Positions 33,577 through 41,051 of a stretch of 64,000 bases of DNA are shown one piece after another; positions within the stretch are counted from its first letter, which is position 1; every line of letters begins with the position of its first letter. Location: NCBI GenBank assembly GCA_024236055.1, contig JACKLF010000003.1, forward strand, positions 186,001 through 250,000, read 5' to 3'. The notes under the pieces are model-generated. The model saw only the letters and a program-made list of their open reading frames with translations. It searched no databases and was not told the origin of the DNA. The stretch is from Alphaproteobacteria bacterium (GTDB lineage: Bacteria > Pseudomonadota > Alphaproteobacteria > Micropepsales > Micropepsaceae). Position numbers and translations under genes: made by a program.

Positions 33577-34191
33577 ATGGATGACAGTCCCCGGTCCCCT
33601 GCCGATACCGGCCGCCGTGCCCGCACCAAGTCGCAGAACCGCGAACTGATCCTGGAAGCGGCCCGGCGGGTGTTTTCGGAAATGGGCTTTGCCGCCGTCA
33701 CGGTGCGCGACGTCATCCGGGCGACGCCGCTGGCCTCGGGCACCTTCTACAACTACTTCAAGTCCAAAGAGGAAGTGTACCAGGCGCTGCGCGACGAGGT
33801 GGCGCTGGCGGTGCGCCCGCGGCTGCGCGTGGCGCGCCGTGCCGCCGATACGCCCGAGGAATTCATGGCCGCATCCTTTGGCGGGTTTCTGGAGGCGGCG
33901 CTGGCCGAGGGCCCGCGCTTTTCCCCAAGGCCGGATGGGGCGCTGCGCTTTCGCATGGACACGCCCGAAGTGCTGGCCGGGATCGCCGAGCTGCGCGCGG
34001 ACATCGAGGACGCCATGGCGCGCGGGGCGCTGCCGCCACTGGATGCGGGGCGGCTGACCGCTGCGATGGTGGGGCTGGGCTTTGAGCTGGCCGGGGGGCT
34101 TCAGGGGCCGGACGATGCCGCCGCCGCCGCCGATTTCGCCGTCCGGCTGATGCTGGGCGGGCTGGACGCCGTGTCCGGCGAGCCGGGCTGA
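33577..34191 (+). CDS. TetR-family transcriptional regulator
   Basis: 204 residues. The N-terminal DNA-binding domain is clear (ILEAARRVFSEMGFAAVTV, then RATPLASGTFYNYFKSKEEV). The C-terminal ligand-binding half is Ala/Leu-rich without a recognisable match. It follows pyrD by 30 bases and converges with the DUF971 gene, leaving only two bases between stops. Target genes and ligand unknown. Confidence 0.8.
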   Translation: MDDSPRSPADTGRRARTKSQNRELILEAARRVFSEMGFAAVTVRDVIRATPLASGTFYNYFKSKEEVYQALRDEVALAVRPRLRVARRAADTPEEFMAASFGGFLEAALAEGPRFSPRPDGALRFRMDTPEVLAGIAELRADIEDAMARGALPPLDAGRLTAAMVGLGFELAGGLQGPDDAAAAADFAVRLMLGGLDAVSGEPG

Positions 34192-34193
34192 AA

Positions 34194-34559
34194 TCAGCCT
34201 GCCGCCGCTTTGGCCTTCAGATATTCGGCCCAGATGCGGTCCTTTTCAGAGCCCAGCTTGTGCAGATAGTCCCAGCTGTACAACCCGCTGTCATGGCCGT
34301 CGTCAAAGCCGATCCGCACCGCGTAATTGCCCACCGGCTCCAGCGCGGCGATCTTCACGTCCTGCTTGCCGGTGACGATCTTCTTGGCCTCGCCGCCATG
34401 GCCGCGCACCTCGGCGCTGGGCGATTCCACGCGCAGATATTCCGCCGCCAGGACGAAGCTCTCGCCGCCCTCGAAGCTGACGGTCAGCGCGTCGCGCGTT
34501 GGCGACAGGCGCAGTTCGCTGGGCCAGGGTCTGGTATCGCTCATGCGCGTCTCGCTCAT
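34194..34559 (-). CDS. DUF971-domain protein
   Basis: 121 residues. WPSELRLSPTRDALTVSFEGG, FVLAAEYLRVESPSAEV and VRIGFDDGHDSGLYSWDYL are typical of DUF971, a small domain also found at the N-terminus of gamma-butyrobetaine hydroxylase and linked with iron-sulfur or MoCo contexts. The start overlaps the Trm112-like gene (ATGA). It is the last gene of a four-gene leftward unit with CnoX, LON-domain and Trm112-like proteins. Molecular role unknown. Confidence 0.75.
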   Translation of the reverse strand: MSETRMSDTRPWPSELRLSPTRDALTVSFEGGESFVLAAEYLRVESPSAEVRGHGGEAKKIVTGKQDVKIAALEPVGNYAVRIGFDDGHDSGLYSWDYLHKLGSEKDRIWAEYLKAKAAAG

Positions 34560-34741
34560 GTGCGTTCGTCTTCGCCGAGGCTGCGCGCCTCGCCCGGCAG
34601 CATGATCGGCACGCCGCCGCGAATGGGGAAGGCCAGGCCGGCGGCCTGGCTGACCAGCTCCTGGCGCTCGCGGTCGTAATGCAGGGTGGTGCGCGTCAGC
34701 GGGCAGACCAGCACTTCCAGGAGTTTGGGATCGGTGTCCAT
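34556..34741 (-). CDS. Trm112-like small protein (YcaR family)
   Basis: 61 residues, MDTDPKLLEVLVCPLTRTTL then QAAGLAFPIRGGVPIML. The fold signature LAFPIRxGxPIML is intact, but only one Cys (VCPLT) remains, so the zinc site of the classic family is absent. It lies eight bases after the LON-domain gene and overlaps DUF971 by four. Bacterial members are thought to be small partners of methyltransferases or other enzymes; no partner can be named. Confidence 0.75.
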   Translation of the reverse strand: MDTDPKLLEVLVCPLTRTTLHYDRERQELVSQAAGLAFPIRGGVPIMLPGEARSLGEDERT

Positions 34742-34749
34742 TGCCTTGC

Positions 34750-35400
34750 CTAGTTGAAGGTGACCGGGCCGCCGTCGCCGCCCGACATTTCCAGCAGCGC
34801 GACCAGGGTCGAAACCCGCTCGGCCAGGCTGGGCGCTTCCAGCAGGGCCTGTTTTTCGGCCGGATCGAAGGGGCACATCATCGACAGGGCATTGACCAGC
34901 GCCTCGGACGGCGCGGTCATCACGCTGTTCCAGTCGGCTTTCATGTCGCGGCTGGACAGATAGGCTTTCAGCGCGCTCAAAAGCCGGTCGCGCGGGAAAT
35001 CGTCGTGCGCGCTCTCGGCCAGGTCGCCGGCGAAGGGCGCAAAATCGCAGGCGCCCGCGCGCCAGGCCGCGCCGCTGTCGGTCTCGCCGGTCAGGCGGAA
35101 ACGGCACACCCCCGCCAGGGTGATGAGGTAGCGATTGTCGTCGGTCTCCTGGAAGGAAACGATGCGCCCGGCACAGCCCACGCCCATCAGTTTGGGGCGC
35201 AGCACCGTCTCCTCGCTTTCGGAAGGCTGGATCATGCCGATCAGCCGGTTGCCGGCCAGCGCGTGGTCGACCATCTCCAGATAGCGCGGCTCGAACACAT
35301 TGAGCGGCAGCGCGCCGCGCGGCAGCAGCATCACCCCCGACAGCGGAAACAGCGGCAGCGTGCCGGGAAGATCGTCATGGCTGTGATAGGCATGCGCCAT
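34750..35400 (-). CDS. LON substrate-binding-domain protein
   Basis: 216 residues from the ATG at 35400; the open frame extends further but is not homologous. LPLFPLSGVMLLPRGALPLNVFEPRYLEM begins a LON N-terminal domain; GMIQPSES and GCAGRIVSFQETDDNRYLI continue it. There is no ATPase or protease part, so it is a stand-alone domain seen in many alphaproteobacteria, possibly in protein quality control. It follows the CnoX-like gene by 28 bases. Confidence 0.8.
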   Translation of the reverse strand: MAHAYHSHDDLPGTLPLFPLSGVMLLPRGALPLNVFEPRYLEMVDHALAGNRLIGMIQPSESEETVLRPKLMGVGCAGRIVSFQETDDNRYLITLAGVCRFRLTGETDSGAAWRAGACDFAPFAGDLAESAHDDFPRDRLLSALKAYLSSRDMKADWNSVMTAPSEALVNALSMMCPFDPAEKQALLEAPSLAERVSTLVALLEMSGGDGGPVTFN

Positions 35401-35428
35401 GCGCGCCGTCCCTCCCATGGGTGCGGGC

Positions 35429-36388
35429 TTAAGAGAACAGGATGGAAGACAGCTTGCGCCGGCCTTCCTGGGTGCGCGGATCGGTGGGGCCCATCGCCTC
35501 GAACAGGGTGACCAGCTGCCTGCGCGCGGCTTCCTCGTTCCATTTGCGGTCGCGGCGCACCAGTTCCAGCAGTTCGGCAAGCGCGCCGTCGCGGTCGCCG
35601 GCGGCGTCAAGCGCATTGGCCAGGTCGAAGCGCGCCTGGTGATCCTTGGGATCGGCTTCCAGTTTGGCGCGCAGGGCGGCGATCTCGCCCGATTCGGGCG
35701 CCGGGCCCTCGCGCAGCTTCAGTTCGGCTTCCACCGCCTTGATGGCCGGGTCCTGGGCGCCATCGGGGCGGACAAGCTGCAGGGTGCTGCGCGCCCGCTC
35801 GACATCGCCGCCCGCCAGATAGGCGCGCGCCAGCCCCGCCACCGCGGCGGGATGACCGGCTTCGTCCTGCAGGACATGGCCATAGGCCTGGGCCGCCATG
35901 GCGATGTCGCCCGAGGCCAGCGCCTGGTCGGCCACCGCCAGCACTTCGGCGGTGTGTTCGGGTCCGCCATGGTCGTGTGCGGCGCCTTCGCCGCCGTCGG
36001 CCAGGTTGGCGACGAAGGCCTTGATCTGGCTTTCGGGCAGCGCGCCCATGAAGCCGTCGACCGGCTGGCCGTTCTTGAAGGCATAGACGGTGGGGATCGA
36101 CTGGATTCGCAACTGCTGGGCGATCTCCGGATTGTCGTCGATATTGACCTTGACCATCTTCACCGCGCCGTTCGCGGCATTGACCGCCGCTTCCAGCATC
36201 GGCCCCAGCGTCTTGCAGGGCCCGCACCAGGGCGCCCAGAAATCCACGATCACCGGCACGGCGCGGCTGGCGTCCAGCACGTCGGCGGCAAAGGTTTCCA
36301 GCCCCGATTCCTTGATGTGGGGGCTGTCACTGGGGGCGGGGGCAGGGGCGGAGGTAACGGGGCGGCCGCCCGGACCAATCAACGTCAT
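35429..36388 (-). CDS. CnoX/YbbN-type thioredoxin-TPR chaperedoxin
   Basis: 319 residues from the ATG at 36388. A thioredoxin domain (VIVDFWAPWCGPCKTLGP, Cys 55 and 58; cis-Pro in QSIPTVYAF) is followed by TPR-like helices (AQAYGHVLQDEAGHPAAVAG, ARFDLANALDAAGDRDGALA). Both redox Cys are present, unlike E. coli YbbN. The architecture belongs to CnoX, which protects clients under hypochlorite or heat and works with GroEL. It heads the leftward quality-control unit. Confidence 0.85.
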   Translation of the reverse strand: MTLIGPGGRPVTSAPAPAPSDSPHIKESGLETFAADVLDASRAVPVIVDFWAPWCGPCKTLGPMLEAAVNAANGAVKMVKVNIDDNPEIAQQLRIQSIPTVYAFKNGQPVDGFMGALPESQIKAFVANLADGGEGAAHDHGGPEHTAEVLAVADQALASGDIAMAAQAYGHVLQDEAGHPAAVAGLARAYLAGGDVERARSTLQLVRPDGAQDPAIKAVEAELKLREGPAPESGEIAALRAKLEADPKDHQARFDLANALDAAGDRDGALAELLELVRRDRKWNEEAARRQLVTLFEAMGPTDPRTQEGRRKLSSILFS

Positions 36389-36615
36389 GCGAAACTTCCT
36401 GCTATCTGGCGTATTTTCCGGGTGAAAGATGGTTGTTGGCGGGGGCAAAGAAAAGCCCGCCGGGACCCAACGTAGCCTTTTGGCCACAACCCCCGCAAAC
36501 GCGGTAGCCCGAATGCTGCCCTGCACCAAATCCCGTTGACACAAAAGCGTCATTCGGGAAGGTTCCGGCCATATAGCGGCGCGCATCGACGCGCCCGTTC
36601 AGGGACCCGGACAGG

Positions 36616-36649
36616 AAGGCGCGCAGGGCATATCGCCCTGCGCCTTTGT
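36616..36649. terminator. Hairpin before the TonB receptor gene
   Basis: AAGG-CG-CGCAGGGC (36616-36629) pairs with GCCCTGCG-CCTT (36635-36646) across a 5-base loop, then TTTG. It lies 25 bases before the receptor start and could be an attenuator or terminator. The T run is short. Confidence 0.4.
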
Positions 36650-36671
36650 CCATAATGGGGAACCCCTGACC

Positions 36672-38858
36672 ATGAAATCCGCGAAGCTGAAGACCATCAC
36701 CCGCCTGCTGCTGGGCTGCGCCGCGCTTGTGCCGCTGGCCGCGCCCGCCCTGGCCGAGGACCAGATCGAGACGGTGATGGTCACCGCCGAGCGTCACGCC
36801 GAAAACCAGCAGGATGTGCCGATCTCCATCTCGACGCTGCAGGGCGACGACCTGGATGTGATCTTCCAGTCGGGCCAGGACATCAAGGCGATCGCCGCCC
36901 ATGTGCCCAGCCTTTACGCCGAATCCTCCAACGGCCGCGCCGCGCCGCGCTTCTATATCCGCGGGCTGGGCAATGCCGATTTCGACCTGGCCGCCTCCCA
37001 GCCCGTCTCAATCATCATGGACGATGTGGTGATGGAGAATGTGGTGCTGAAAAGCTCGCCGCTCTACGACCTGGCCAATGTCGAAGTCGATCGCGGGCCC
37101 CAGGGCACGCTGTTCGGCCGCAACACCACCGCCGGCGTGATCAAGTTCACCAGTGCACGCCCCACCCAGGAGCAGGACGGCTATCTCAGCGCCTCGACCG
37201 GCGAATACGGCACCACCAATGTCGAGGCCGCCTTTGGCGACGGGCTGAGCGACACGCTGTCCTTCCGCGTGTCGGGCCTGTGGCAGCACCGCGCCGACTA
37301 TATCGACAACGCCTATACCGGCCAGAACAACGCGCTGGGCGGCTATGACGAACGCGCCGGCCGCGCCCAGCTTCTGTGGCAGCCCAACGACGATTTCAGC
37401 GCCCTGCTGAATGTGCATGGCCGCTCGCTGGACGGCACCGCCGCCATCTTCCGCGCCAATATCTTCACCAGGGGCAGCAACAAGCTGAACGGCAACTATA
37501 TCGCCGACAAGGTGTTCTTCGACGCGGGCGCCAACAATCCGCAGAAGTATGACGGTCTTGGCTCGGGCCTGACCATGACCTACCGCCTGCCGGGCATGAC
37601 GCTGACCTCGATCACCGGCTATGAGACCACCCATGGCTACAGCCGCGGCGACATCGACGGCGGCAACCTGACCGGGCCGGGCATCATCTTCTTTCCATCG
37701 GAATCCCAGGACGGGCTGGACTATCTGCACCAGTTCACCCAGGAACTGCACCTGGCCAGCGACTACGGCGCATCAAACCCGCTGTTCTGGCAGGTCGGCG
37801 GCTTCTATTTCTCGACCGACTACCAGGACACGACCTTCCCCTATTTCATTCCGCCCACCCATGTGCGCCAGTCCAACGTGTCCTATGCGGTGTTCGGCCA
37901 GGCGCGCTACGCCATCACCGACGCCTTCACCGCCACGGCGGGCATCCGCTGGACCAGCGACGTGAAGGGCATGACCGCCGACGGCCCGCTGGACACGATC
38001 GTGGTGCCGGTCAAGGCGCGTGGCAGCAATGTGAGCTGGGACGTCAGCCTGGCCTATGCCATCAACGACGACGTGAATGTCTACAGCCGCGTGGCCACCG
38101 GCTTCCGCGCGCCCTCGATCCAGGGCCGCAACATCGCCTTCAACACGCCGCCGGGCAATTACTCCATCGCCCGGTCCGAGACCGTCACCTCCTATGAGAT
38201 GGGCATCAAGACCGAACTGCTGGACCACCGGCTGCGGGTCAATTTCGACGGCTTCACCTATTACATCCACAATCCGCAATTCTCGGCGGTGGGCGGCGCG
38301 ACGGTGGGCAACTCCATCGTGCTGCTGAATGCGCGCGGCGGCCAGGCGGGGGGCGTGGAATTCGACGCGCAATGGCTGGCAACCGACAATCTGCTGCTGA
38401 CCCTGGGCGGCAGCTATACCCACACCGCCATTCACGACTCCAGCCTGACCACCGGCGTGTGCGCCCAGTGCACCGTGACCGATCCGCTGGATGCCAAGGG
38501 CAACGCCATCCTGAACGGCAATCCCTTCCCCCAGGCGCCCGACTGGCTGCTCAGCGCCAGCGCGAAATACACCTATCCGCTGGCCGGCGGGGACTCGCTG
38601 TTCTTCTACACCAACTGGTGGTGGCAGGGTTACACCAACTTCTTCCTCTATACGTCCAAGGAATTCCACACCAACGGCAACTATGAGGGCGACATCAAGA
38701 TCGGCTACACCTTCCCGAACGGCAAATACGACATCTATGCCTATGCCCAGAACATCACCGACAAGGCCAATGTGCAGGGCGGCATCGATTTCGACGACCT
38801 GACCGGCTTTGTCAGCGACCCGCGCGTCGTCGGCATCGGGTTCGATTATCATCTTTGA
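36672..38858 (+). CDS. TonB-dependent outer-membrane receptor
   Basis: 728 residues. Signal peptide to APALA, then a TonB box (ETVMVTAER), plug domain (DVPISISTLQGDDL, APRFYIRGLGNADFDL, VEVDRGPQGTLFGRNTTAGVI) and a 22-strand barrel ending VVGIGFDYHL. Plug motifs place it with the large sphingomonad/caulobacter receptor group that takes up plant-derived compounds as well as siderophores. The terminal residue is Leu rather than the usual Phe. No cognate genes are adjacent, so the ligand is unknown. Confidence 0.88.
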   Translation: MKSAKLKTITRLLLGCAALVPLAAPALAEDQIETVMVTAERHAENQQDVPISISTLQGDDLDVIFQSGQDIKAIAAHVPSLYAESSNGRAAPRFYIRGLGNADFDLAASQPVSIIMDDVVMENVVLKSSPLYDLANVEVDRGPQGTLFGRNTTAGVIKFTSARPTQEQDGYLSASTGEYGTTNVEAAFGDGLSDTLSFRVSGLWQHRADYIDNAYTGQNNALGGYDERAGRAQLLWQPNDDFSALLNVHGRSLDGTAAIFRANIFTRGSNKLNGNYIADKVFFDAGANNPQKYDGLGSGLTMTYRLPGMTLTSITGYETTHGYSRGDIDGGNLTGPGIIFFPSESQDGLDYLHQFTQELHLASDYGASNPLFWQVGGFYFSTDYQDTTFPYFIPPTHVRQSNVSYAVFGQARYAITDAFTATAGIRWTSDVKGMTADGPLDTIVVPVKARGSNVSWDVSLAYAINDDVNVYSRVATGFRAPSIQGRNIAFNTPPGNYSIARSETVTSYEMGIKTELLDHRLRVNFDGFTYYIHNPQFSAVGGATVGNSIVLLNARGGQAGGVEFDAQWLATDNLLLTLGGSYTHTAIHDSSLTTGVCAQCTVTDPLDAKGNAILNGNPFPQAPDWLLSASAKYTYPLAGGDSLFFYTNWWWQGYTNFFLYTSKEFHTNGNYEGDIKIGYTFPNGKYDIYAYAQNITDKANVQGGIDFDDLTGFVSDPRVVGIGFDYHL

Positions 38859-38869
38859 TTGAACCCCTC

Positions 38870-38955
38870 TGCCGGCAGCTCGGTCTGCATTCCGCAGACA
38901 CATCGCTGCCGGCATCTCCCCTTTGGGCGTGCTGCGCACGCAAAGGGGAGACGGG
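38870..38955. repeat. REP-like compound palindrome, copy 2
   Basis: Two hairpins: TGCCGGCAGC (38870-38879) with GCTGCCGGCA (38905-38914) enclosing GTCTGC/GCAGAC, then CTCCCCTTTG...GCGTGC-TGC-GCACGC-AAAGGGGAG up to 38950. It resembles copies at 4768 and 40971. Confidence 0.55.
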
Positions 38956-38971
38956 AGCCCGGTTCGAACAA

Positions 38972-39003
38972 AAAAGCCGCCACGGATGACCGTGGCGGCT
39001 TTT
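38972..39003. terminator. Bidirectional Rho-independent terminator
   Basis: Perfect 14-bp stem AAAAGCCGCCACGG (38972-38985) with CCGTGGCGGCTTTT (38990-39003) and a 4-base loop, between the convergent TonB receptor and speE. Confidence 0.85.
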
Positions 39004-39027
39004 GTGCTTTAAGGGCTGGCCAGGCTT

Positions 39028-39942
39028 TTACGGCACCAGCTTTGCGATCCAGTTGGGCAGGGCGAAGGCCGCGGCGTGAATCTGCGGATTGTAATAGTCG
39101 CATTTCAGCTTCTTGCGCTTGTAGGCGGCGGCGGCCTTCCTGATGCCGGCGGGCGTGCCCAGCGCCTTGCCGCCCTTGCTGGCCCAGCTCAGCGCCATGA
39201 AGCCGCCGATATAGGTGGGCACCACGGTCAGGTAGAGGCCGCTGCGCGGGAAGAAGCGCTTCAGCTCCTCAAGCGCCTCGGTGATCTCCCAGGGCTGGTA
39301 GAAGGGCACGCCGGTCTGGAAGGTGGCATAGCCGCCGCGCTTCAGCGCGCCCTTCACCCGGTCGTAGAAGGTCTCGCCGAACAGCGCCTTGCCGGGGCCG
39401 ACCGGATCAGGACGGTCGGCGATGATCAGGTCGAAGCGGTTCTTCGATTCGGGCCGGCCCAGATATTCGAAGGCGTCGGCGACCTCGATCTTCATGCGCC
39501 GGTCGCGGAAGGCCTTGGCGTTGACGCTGCCGAACAGCTTCTTGCACAGATCGATCACCCGCCCGTCGATATCGACCAGCACGACCTCCTTCACATTCTT
39601 GTGCTTGAGCGCCTCGTCGGCGATCGACAGGTCGCCGCCGCCCACGATCATCACACGCTCGACCTTGCCATGCTCCAGCATGGGCAGGTGGGTGAGCATG
39701 TCGGCATAGGCGCTTTCGTCCCGGTCGGTGATCTGCACGATGTCGTCCAGGGTCATCACCCGGCCGTTCGCCACCGTGTCGAAGATGCGGATGTTCTGGA
39801 ACTGGCTCTTCTCCTCGGCCAGCACCTTGGTGACTTCCATCGACTGGGCATAGCCCTGGTGGAGGCGCTCGGTGACGGCCCTGGCCTTGCCGGCGCGGCC
39901 GGCGGAGAGCTTGGCAGACGGTTGCGGCTGAGGGCGGGCCAT
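39028..39942 (-). CDS. speE: Polyamine aminopropyltransferase (spermidine synthase)
   Basis: 304 residues. SAM-binding VMIVGGGDLSIADEAL and VDIDGRVIDLCKKLF are clear, followed by VADAFEYL and the catalytic IADRPDPVGPG loop; GVPFYQPWEI near residue 215 is typical of SpeE. The QITDRDESAYADMLTHLPML entry motif is intact. The N-terminus (about 25 residues, Ala/Arg-rich) is extra. The protein transfers the aminopropyl group of decarboxylated SAM to putrescine. It diverges from speD, which makes that donor. Confidence 0.88.
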   Translation of the reverse strand: MARPQPQPSAKLSAGRAGKARAVTERLHQGYAQSMEVTKVLAEEKSQFQNIRIFDTVANGRVMTLDDIVQITDRDESAYADMLTHLPMLEHGKVERVMIVGGGDLSIADEALKHKNVKEVVLVDIDGRVIDLCKKLFGSVNAKAFRDRRMKIEVADAFEYLGRPESKNRFDLIIADRPDPVGPGKALFGETFYDRVKGALKRGGYATFQTGVPFYQPWEITEALEELKRFFPRSGLYLTVVPTYIGGFMALSWASKGGKALGTPAGIRKAAAAYKRKKLKCDYYNPQIHAAAFALPNWIAKLVP

Positions 39943-40206
39943 AACGTTTCCTTAAAGGTTGTGACAAGACGGGAGCAATTGTGACAGGCGCGCGGTGCGC
40001 TGCTGCTGAAGCCGTATAGGGCGGCGTGCAGCCGGTGTCTACCGCGCCCGGCGCGCATCTAATGCCTGTCTCGCAGCGCTTTGGCGGTCGCCGCGCCGCC
40101 ATGGCAGCCGTGCCGGAAAGCCGCCTGCCGTCGCGTGGAGGCGCCACGGGCCAAAAAAATCCCCCCGGGGGCAAATTTTTTCTTGCATGGGGGGGAGGTA
40201 GGTCTT
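39943..40206. other. Intergenic region between speE and the speD leader
   Basis: Most of this gap is G/C-rich without a supportable gene. At 40153-40181 it carries an odd tract, seven A, CCCCCC/GGGGG, then AAATTTTTT, able to fold into a small hairpin with A and T runs on opposite sides, and at 40189-40198 a G run leading to the leader ribosome site. Confidence 0.4.
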
Positions 40207-40350
40207 ATGTCCCATCTCGACCCCGCGAGAAAAAAAGCGGGAAAAAGCGGCGTAGGGCTGACCCCCTCCGTCGCTTTCTTCTTTAAGGCGCGTCCGGAAG
40301 TCCCAAAGGCCAAGGCGCAGGTGTCAACTCTAAGACGGGTAGGTGCTTGA
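40207..40350 (+). CDS. Candidate 47-residue leader ORF upstream of speD
   Basis: ATG at 40207 follows a strong GGGGGGAGG ribosome site at good spacing, and the TGA at 40348-40350 ends one base before the speD ATG. The peptide is very basic (KKAGKSG, FFFKARP, PKAKAQ, TLRRVGA) and has no family I recognise. Position, ribosome site and stop-start junction argue for a regulatory leader peptide coupled to speD, comparable in logic to polyamine-responsive leader ORFs known elsewhere. Expression is unproven, and it could be a chance frame. Confidence 0.4.
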   Translation: MSHLDPARKKAGKSGVGLTPSVAFFFKARPEVPKAKAQVSTLRRVGA

Positions 40351-40351
40351 A

Positions 40352-40837
40352 ATGGCTCGACTCAATCTGGTGGCGGCGAATAAAATCCCGCAGAAAGAAA
40401 AAGCTCCCCGCAACCGCGCGACCACGCGGCCGGTTCCGGTTGTTGTTCCTGCGTCCAACGACGACAGCAAGGATCACTTCATCACGCGCAATGGGCTGCG
40501 TTATGCCGGCAGCCATCTGATTATCGACCTTTGGGAAGCCAAGGGCCTGGACGAGCGTGAGCGCATCGAAACCGCGCTGATCGACGCCGTCACGGCCGCC
40601 GGCGCGACCCTGCTGCACATCCATCTTCACAAGTTCGAGGATGGCGGCGGCATCTCCGGCGTGGCGGTGCTGGCCGAAAGCCACATCAGCGTCCACACCT
40701 GGCCGGAAATGGGCTATGCGGCGTTCGACGTCTTCATGTGCGGCGATGCCGAGCCGCGCAAGGCGCTGGACGTCTTCAAGAAGGCCTTCGAACCGGGCCG
40801 CATCGTGGTTGGCGAGCACAAGCGCGGCGTCGTCTGA
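40352..40837 (+). CDS. speD: S-adenosylmethionine decarboxylase proenzyme
   Basis: 161 residues from the ATG at 40352. The self-cleavage site is Glu109-Ser110 in VLAESHISVHTWPE; cleavage would give the pyruvoyl-bearing alpha chain. Other landmarks are HLIIDLWEAKGL and HIHLHKFEDGGG. The catalytic domain is the usual 120 residues; about 45 extra N-terminal residues are basic and disordered. It makes the aminopropyl donor used by SpeE, encoded divergently. AGGTG at 40341-40345 is a modest ribosome site. Confidence 0.9.
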   Translation: MARLNLVAANKIPQKEKAPRNRATTRPVPVVVPASNDDSKDHFITRNGLRYAGSHLIIDLWEAKGLDERERIETALIDAVTAAGATLLHIHLHKFEDGGGISGVAVLAESHISVHTWPEMGYAAFDVFMCGDAEPRKALDVFKKAFEPGRIVVGEHKRGVV

Positions 40838-40927
40838 CGCCCGTTGGGTTTCGCCCTTCGCGGAACCGCGTGCGCCAGGACATGCGGACATCCCGCGCGA
40901 TAAAACGCGCGGCTTGCGACAGACCTG

Positions 40928-40960
40928 AAAAGGCGGGTGCCAATGGCATCCGCCTTTTTC
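40928..40960 (+). terminator. Rho-independent terminator after speD
   Basis: AAAAGGCGG-g-TGCC pairs with GGCA-t-CCGCCTTTTT (40928-40959), a 13-bp stem with one mismatch, then TTCTT. Confidence 0.75.
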
Positions 40961-40970
40961 TTATTTCCCC

Positions 40971-41041
40971 TCCGGTTTCAGCTTCCGCTCGCCCGCTGAA
41001 ACCACCACCCCTTCCGGCGTACTTCGTACGCGAAGGGGAGG
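40971..41041. repeat. REP-like compound palindrome, copy 3
   Basis: GGTTTCAGC (40974-40982) pairs with GCTGAAACC (40995-41003); then CCCCTT...GCGTAC-TTC-GTACGC...AAGGGG (41008-41038). The TCCGGTTTCAGCTT lead is shared with copy 1 and the second hairpin with copy 2. Confidence 0.6.
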
Positions 41042-41051
41042 CGGGCCTGTG

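Noticed and set aside
36536..36577. TTGACA before the TonB receptor as a promoter
   Set aside because: The only -10-like sequence (TATAGC at 36572) is 30 bases away, too far for sigma-70 spacing.
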